Assembly (NCBI RefSeq): GCF_004522095.1 | Contig: NZ_SPUI01000004.1 | Coordinates: 558,001 to 622,000, forward strand | Direction: 5' to 3' | Length of the DNA stretch: 64,000 nucleotides | From: Nocardioides sp. 503 | GTDB taxonomy: Bacteria > Actinomycetota > Actinomycetes > Propionibacteriales > Nocardioidaceae | Shown: in pieces, positions 59,855 through 64,000 of the stretch | How the letters are laid out: every line of letters begins with the position of its first letter | Numbering within the stretch: the stretch's first letter is position 1 | Program-made: the position numbers and the translations under genes | Notes under the pieces: generated by a model | Databases searched by the model: none | The model's input: the letters and a program-made list of their open reading frames with translations, nothing else | Told to the model about the DNA's origin: nothing

Positions 59855-60322
59855 ATGACCGACCAGAACCCGGCTCCTCAGCCCGTGCCCCCGACCCAGC
59901 CCGAGCCCCCGACCCAGCCGCAGCCCGCGGTCCCCGCCCAGCCGGAGCCCGGGCAGCAGCCGGGCTGGCGACACCGCGTCCTCGGCCTGCGTGGCGTCGC
60001 CGCGGTCGCGGTCGCCAGCCTGATCCTCGGCGGCGCCGGCGGAGCCGCCCTGGGTGCGCTCAGCAACGGCGCCGAGGACGGCGGCCGTGGCGGCTTCCCT
60101 GGCGGACCCGGGGGCGGCCCCGGTCAGATGCAGCAGCGCGACGGCGGCCAGCAGGGAGGCCAGCAGGGCGGTCCCGGCGGCATGCCCGGAGGGATGGCGC
60201 CCGGCGGGGTGGCGCCCGGCGGCGTGGCTCCCGGGGCTCCGGTGCCGCCGGGCACGACCCCGCCCGACGACGTCCAGCCCGACAGCGGCGGCACGACCGG
60301 GAGCTCGGGCAGCACCACCTGA
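59855..60322 (+). CDS. Low-complexity single-span membrane protein
   Basis: A 155-residue protein. A Pro/Gln-rich cytoplasmic head (about 1-38, PTQPEPPTQPQP units), one transmembrane span (about 45-70, VAAVAVASLILGGAGGAALGAL) and a long Gly/Pro/Gln tail (about 75-155) containing GGPGGGPGQMQQ and repeated APGGVAPGG. It is divergent from the response-regulator gene, the typical spot for a gene controlled by that system. No known family; tail composition suggests a flexible wall-spanning or surface protein. Confidence 0.7.
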   Translation: MTDQNPAPQPVPPTQPEPPTQPQPAVPAQPEPGQQPGWRHRVLGLRGVAAVAVASLILGGAGGAALGALSNGAEDGGRGGFPGGPGGGPGQMQQRDGGQQGGQQGGPGGMPGGMAPGGVAPGGVAPGAPVPPGTTPPDDVQPDSGGTTGSSGSTT

Positions 60323-60392
60323 GCCCGGCACCCAACCGATCTGCTCCGCGTCCCGTCAGAGGGGTGGAAGAGAGTGGAGACCGGGAGGTGGC

Positions 60393-60908
60393 ATGGACGC
60401 GCGCGACGACGAGTTCAGTGCGTACGTCGTCGAGCGCCGCGCCCACCTGTACCGCACGGCGTACCTCCTGTGCGGTGACCCGCACCGGGCCGAGGACATC
60501 ACCCAGCTGGCGCTCGCCAAGCTGTACGGCGCGTGGTCGCGGGCGGTCCGCATGGACTCCGTCGACGCCTACGCGCGCCGGATCGTGGTCAACGCCCACC
60601 TCGACGAGGTGCGACGCCCCTGGCAGCGGCGGGAGCGGCCGTCCGCGGAGCCGGCCGAGGGCCGGGTGGCCGCCGCCGCCGGGCTCAGCGCCGAGGACTC
60701 CGATGCTCTCTGGACCGCCCTGCGGGGGCTGGCTCCCGGACAGCGGCGCGTGGTGGTGTTGCGGCACTACTGGGGCCTGTCCGTCGACGAGACCGCCGCC
60801 GACCTGGGGATCAGCCCCGGCACGGTGAAGAGCCAGACCTCCGAGGCGCTCGCGCGGCTGCGCGGCGCCCTCGCCAGGGTCGATCAGTCCACGGGAGACC
60901 AGCGATGA
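60393..60908 (+). CDS. SigE-family ECF RNA polymerase sigma factor (second)
   Basis: A 171-residue sigma factor. Region 2 is FSAYVVERRAHLYRTAYLLCGDPHRAEDI near 8-36, with LAKLYGAW after it; region 4 is VLRHYWGLSVDETAADLGISPGTVKSQTSEALARLR near 124-160. Start follows GGGAGGTGGC. It overlaps the next gene by ATGA. It is a paralogue of the sigma factor at 41541-42047 with the same gene order. Confidence 0.92.
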   Translation: MDARDDEFSAYVVERRAHLYRTAYLLCGDPHRAEDITQLALAKLYGAWSRAVRMDSVDAYARRIVVNAHLDEVRRPWQRRERPSAEPAEGRVAAAAGLSAEDSDALWTALRGLAPGQRRVVVLRHYWGLSVDETAADLGISPGTVKSQTSEALARLRGALARVDQSTGDQR

Positions 60909-62119
60909 GCCAGCACGAGACGAGCCAGCACGACGTCGAGGAGGCCCTTCAGCGGCTGGCCGCGGGGATGCGGCCACCCGCCGTCCCGGCGGCCGACGAC
61001 CTCGCCCGCGGCCGGCGCCGGCGTCGGCGGGGCCGGCTCACGGCCGTGGCGGGCACCGTCGCGTGCGTGGCCGCCGTCGGCGTGGTGGCCGCCGTGCTGG
61101 ACGGCCGCTCCGACGCGCCGCACCCCGTGCCCGGGCCCGTGGCGACAGGCCCGACCGAGCCGGCGGTCCGTGAGATCGAGCCCAGCGCCGGCCCCGGCGG
61201 GGGCGTCGTCCCCCCGTTCACCGAGCGCGACATGGACGACATCCGCACCGACCCGGACCTCAACCGCTACCGCGACGTCCTGGCCGAGCGCCTGGACCCG
61301 CGGGGGGAGCACCTGGCGAAGGAGGTCTCCAACGAGCAGTCCGGTGGCGGCTCCCGCGGCACCAAGCTCGCCTGGACCAACGACGGCGAGAGCGGGATGG
61401 GGATGGTGCAGGTCACCGTCAGTGCCGGGTGGGGAGGGCTCGACAACTGGCGGTGCGGCGCCGGGTGGAGCTGTCGCGAGATCCCCGCGGGGCGCGGGCT
61501 GACGGCCGAGGTGGCCGAGCATGACGGCGTCACGGAGGTCGCCGTCGAGCACGAGGACGGCATCGTCGTGGTGATCGCCGTGGACGCGCTGTTCGGCAAC
61601 AACTCGACCGTCCCGGTCTCCGGCATCGACCTCGGCGAGGACCTGCTCGCCCGCACCGCCGCCGACCCGAGGCTCGACCTGCCCTCCTACGAGGGGGGCG
61701 TCCCGCCCTCGCTGGACCAGCGGACCTTCGACCGCGTCGGCCGGCAGGTGCTGGTCGGCGAGGGTGAGGAGGTCGAGACCACCTACACCGGCAACGACGC
61801 CCAGCCGTGGGTGGAGGCGGAGTGGACCGACGGCACCGCCCGCGGCACGCTCACCTGGGACGCCACCCAGACCGGCCAGCTGGAGGGCGAGCCCTACGCG
61901 TGCCTGCGGGTGCAGTTCCTGCGCTGCGAGGTCCACCAGGTCGACGAGGTGGAGGTGTTCGTCGGCTACGTCCGCCCCAAGTGGGGCGGCGGCTGGCAGG
62001 CGACCTACGCCGGACCGTCGTACGCCGTGCGGGTGGTCGTCGAGCCGACCGCGGGCGACTTCCTGCTGGAGCGGGCCTTCGCCTTCGTCACCGACCCACG
62101 GTGGCAGCCGGAGCGCTGA
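60905..62119 (+). CDS. Membrane-anchored partner protein of the second SigE-family sigma factor
   Basis: A 404-residue protein. Cytoplasmic N-terminus about 1-45 (SQHDVEEALQRLAAGM and a basic RGRRRRRRGR run), one transmembrane span (about 46-65) and a large extracytoplasmic domain with paired Cys (WRCGAGWSCRE near 180; ACLRVQFLRCEVH near 335). It overlaps the sigma gene by ATGA, so it is probably a membrane anti-sigma or sensor, although the usual zinc anti-sigma motif is absent. Compare 40681-41544. Its 3' end overlaps the convergent KstD-like gene by 32 bases. Confidence 0.78.
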   Translation: MSQHETSQHDVEEALQRLAAGMRPPAVPAADDLARGRRRRRRGRLTAVAGTVACVAAVGVVAAVLDGRSDAPHPVPGPVATGPTEPAVREIEPSAGPGGGVVPPFTERDMDDIRTDPDLNRYRDVLAERLDPRGEHLAKEVSNEQSGGGSRGTKLAWTNDGESGMGMVQVTVSAGWGGLDNWRCGAGWSCREIPAGRGLTAEVAEHDGVTEVAVEHEDGIVVVIAVDALFGNNSTVPVSGIDLGEDLLARTAADPRLDLPSYEGGVPPSLDQRTFDRVGRQVLVGEGEEVETTYTGNDAQPWVEAEWTDGTARGTLTWDATQTGQLEGEPYACLRVQFLRCEVHQVDEVEVFVGYVRPKWGGGWQATYAGPSYAVRVVVEPTAGDFLLERAFAFVTDPRWQPER

Positions 62120-63641
62120 AAAGGTCGCGCACGGCCAGCGACGCGAAGACCATGGCCGAGCCGAGCGGCGCTCCCGGGCCGGGGTAGACCTGGCCGAAGA
62201 CCGACGCGGCGGAGTTGCTCGACGCGTAGAGGCCGGGGATCGGGGAGCCGTCCTCGCGCAGCACCCGGGCGGCGACGTCGGTGACCAGGCCGCCCTTGGT
62301 GCCGAGGTCGGAGAGCACGAAGCGGGCGGCGTAGTAGGGCGGCCGGTCGCAGGGGGTGAGTGCCTTGTTCGGGCCGTCGCCGCCGGCGAAGAAGGTGTCG
62401 TACTCGTCGTCGCCGCGGCCGAAGTCCTCGTCGACCCCGGACTCGCAGAAGCCGTTGAAGCGCGCGACCGTGCTCGCCAGCGCCTCGGCAGGTACGCCGG
62501 TCGCCGCGGCCAGCCCGTCCAGCGTGTCGGCCGTGACCCAGGTGCCGGCGGCGAGGTGCCCGGCCGGGTCGCCCTCGGGCATGGCGATGGCGGGCAGCCG
62601 TCCGCCCTCGCGGGAGTCGAAGACGAACCACGACGGCACTCGCGCCGGGTCCCCCTCGGCGGAGGCCGCCATCTCGCGCCCGAAGCGGTCGTAGGGCAGG
62701 CACTCGTTGGCGTAGCGCTGCCCGGCGGCGTCGACCATGAGCCCGCTGCGGAAGCCGAGGGTGAACGAGCCGCTGCCGTCGGGGTGCTCCAGGCCCGGGC
62801 AGAACCAGCCGACCGCGCTGAAGTCGGCCGCGGCGCCGAGCGCGATCGCGGCCTCGATCGGCTCGCCGGTGTTGGTACCGGCCGGCGCCATGGTCCACGC
62901 GGTGTCGCCGGGGATGCCGCGCTCCTGGCGCAGCGCGGCGTTGCCCTCGAAGCCGCCGGCGGCGACGAGCACGCCGCGGCTGGCCCCGATGGTGACCGGT
63001 CCCTCGGGCGTCATGGCGGCGACGCCGACGACGCGGCCGTCGTCGTCGGTCAGCAGGCCCGTGACCGGGAGGTTGGTGCGGATCTCGCCGCCCTCGCGCA
63101 CCAGCACCGCCGCGAGTCGGGCGATCAGCGACTGGCCCCCGCTGAGCGTGTTGCGCCCGCCCTCGCCGGCGCGGTCGCGCTCCACCGGCGGCCGGACCAG
63201 CTGCGCCACCTCGGGCGGCAGGTCGCCCCGCTTGACGTCGGTCGGCTGGATCGAGCGCCCGAAGCCGACCCGACCGGGGGCGTCGTAGTACTCCGGGAAC
63301 GGCAGCCACTCGAAGTCGATGCCGTCGTCGGCCTCCAGCTCGGCGACCAGCTCGGGGGCGTGGGCCAGGAACGCCTCGACCTTCGCCTGGTCGGGGTCGG
63401 TGAGGATCGCCTCGAGGTAGGTGCGCGCCGACTCCGTGGAGTCGGCGATGCCGGCACGCTGCTGGACCTGGCTGCCCGGCAGCCAGCAGGCGCCGCCGGA
63501 GTACGCCGAGGTGCCGCCGATGAGCGGGGTCTTCTCGACCACGACGACCGACAGCCCCGCCTTCGCCGCGAGGGCCGCGCCCGTGAGCGCCCCGCCGCCC
63601 GACCCGACCACGACCACGTCGTACTGCCCCAGATCCGTCAC
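62088..63641 (-). CDS. FAD-dependent 3-ketosteroid delta1-dehydrogenase-like protein
   Basis: A 517-residue flavoprotein of the KstD family, which introduces the 1,2 double bond into ring A of 3-ketosteroids. FAD site: VVVVGSGGGALTGAALAAKAG near 8-28 and VVVEKTPLIGGTSAYSGGACW near 33-53. A Tyr pair in FPEYYD near 117-120 and the C-terminal SNSAASVFGQVYPGPGAPLG near 478-497 match KstD active-site Tyr and Gly positions. GTG start at 63641. The KstR-type operator 17 bases upstream supports a steroid role. Related succinate-dehydrogenase-like flavoproteins remain possible. Confidence 0.82.
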   Translation of the reverse strand: MTDLGQYDVVVVGSGGGALTGAALAAKAGLSVVVVEKTPLIGGTSAYSGGACWLPGSQVQQRAGIADSTESARTYLEAILTDPDQAKVEAFLAHAPELVAELEADDGIDFEWLPFPEYYDAPGRVGFGRSIQPTDVKRGDLPPEVAQLVRPPVERDRAGEGGRNTLSGGQSLIARLAAVLVREGGEIRTNLPVTGLLTDDDGRVVGVAAMTPEGPVTIGASRGVLVAAGGFEGNAALRQERGIPGDTAWTMAPAGTNTGEPIEAAIALGAAADFSAVGWFCPGLEHPDGSGSFTLGFRSGLMVDAAGQRYANECLPYDRFGREMAASAEGDPARVPSWFVFDSREGGRLPAIAMPEGDPAGHLAAGTWVTADTLDGLAAATGVPAEALASTVARFNGFCESGVDEDFGRGDDEYDTFFAGGDGPNKALTPCDRPPYYAARFVLSDLGTKGGLVTDVAARVLREDGSPIPGLYASSNSAASVFGQVYPGPGAPLGSAMVFASLAVRDLFSAPAATVGR

Positions 63642-63657
63642 TTCCCGATCCTCGCAA

Positions 63658-63673
63658 CTAGAACGTGTTCTAG
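63658..63673. promoter_or_regulatory. KstR-type operator
   Basis: CTAGAAC-GT-GTTCTAG matches the KstR consensus TNNAACNNGTTNNA exactly (63659-63672), with seven-base perfect arms. It lies 17-32 bases upstream of the KstD-like GTG, where a bound repressor would block transcription, and 74 bases from the divergent secreted-protein gene. KstR controls cholesterol catabolism in mycolic-acid actinobacteria and relatives. Confidence 0.8.
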
Positions 63674-63746
63674 CAAGGGTGCGGGGCTGCCGGGTCGGAT
63701 GCCCGAAACCTCGACGCGCATCGCCGTAGGCGATCTAGGCTGCGCT

Positions 63747-64000
63747 GTGCGCCACGCCCCCGCGACCCCTCGGCATCTCGCCCTCGCCGCCAGTGTCCTC
63801 GTGAGTGCCCTCGTCGGGGTCCTGGTGTCGGCTCTCGCGCTCGCGATGCCCGCTTCCGCCGAGGAGCAGCCCGACCTGCACGTGACGTTCCCGGAGGTGA
63901 CCCGGTTCAACCCGACGACCACCGACTACGTCGTGCAGCTCGAGGGCTCGGTCACCGAGGGCACCCGCATCTATGCGCAGGCCGGCTGGGGCGGTCTCCA
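63747..64000 (+). CDS. Secreted protein, partial (N-terminus only)
   Basis: The gene runs off the right edge; 84 codons are visible. GTG start, then a signal peptide (LALAASVLVSALVGVLV...LALAMPASAEE, cleavage after about residue 36). The mature start PDLHVTFPEVTRFNPTTTDY looks like the first strand of a beta-sandwich. It is divergent from the KstD-like gene. Function cannot be told from the part seen. Confidence 0.6.
   Translation, partial: MRHAPATPRHLALAASVLVSALVGVLVSALALAMPASAEEQPDLHVTFPEVTRFNPTTTDYVVQLEGSVTEGTRIYAQAGWGGL

Noticed and set aside
1..64000. CRISPR arrays, tRNA/rRNA genes, transposases, prophage or secondary-metabolite clusters
   Set aside because: No regularly spaced repeats, no recognisable tRNA arms or rRNA segments, and no integrase, transposase, phage, NRPS or PKS domains were seen.

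Overview
The window is chromosomal DNA from a high-GC actinobacterium, most like Nocardioides or a relative in the Nocardioidaceae (inferred from gene content and style, not from a marker gene). Supporting signs are GC around 70-75%, frequent GTG starts, many 4-bp ATGA/GTGA gene overlaps, Tat-exported PhoD phosphatases, actinobacterial GlgA/GlgC, SigE-family ECF sigma factors, a KstR-type operator before a steroid dehydrogenase, and class II (B12) ribonucleotide reductase next to lexA and nrdR. I see no tRNA, rRNA, CRISPR array, transposase or prophage.

Layout. 1-4.1 kb: secreted phosphatases (partial AP-superfamily enzyme, PhoD) and a secreted metalloprotease. 4.1-10.4 kb: DNA-damage and dNTP block, with lexA divergent from a LysM division-inhibitor candidate across five SOS boxes, a mismatch DNA glycosylase, then nrdR-nrdJ behind DnaA-box and NrdR-box-like sites. 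10.5-17.7 kb: UspA, VOC protein, second PhoD, SDR, XRE/MmyB regulator, SprT-like protease and small membrane genes with a twin-palindrome operator. 17.9-21.7 kb: a large secreted sortase fused to repeat domains, a membrane protein and a DksA-like protein. 21.8-26.8 kb: KatE catalase, DUF4383 protein, catalase-like protein and hydrolases. 26.8-31.6 kb: PKD protein and lipoprotein of lower GC, DUF1707-like and EthD proteins, and a PadR/membrane-protein cassette bracketed by two 79-bp palindromic repeats. 31.7-34.1 kb: divergent glgA and glgC. 34.3-40.7 kb: Mug, lipoprotein, phosphodiester glycosidase, CocE-like hydrolase, matrixin and an orphan Mod methyltransferase. 40.7-49.6 kb: LysR-sigma-membrane operon, EamA exporter, WS/DGAT, FUSC protein, DinB and gamma-glutamyltransferase. 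49.6-54.2 kb: glutamate-cysteine ligase-like enzyme, DUF402, then SDR/BVMO divergent from TetR. 54.2-64 kb: GT39 transferase, RocD, two-component system, second sigma/membrane pair, KstD-like enzyme and a partial secreted protein.

The most distinctive features are regulatory or structural: the SOS-box cluster, the DnaA/NrdR sites, two families of palindromic intergenic repeats (one with apparent covariation), several clean operator palindromes beside plausible regulators, and the repeat-domain/sortase fusion. Most other genes are ordinary actinobacterial chromosome content.
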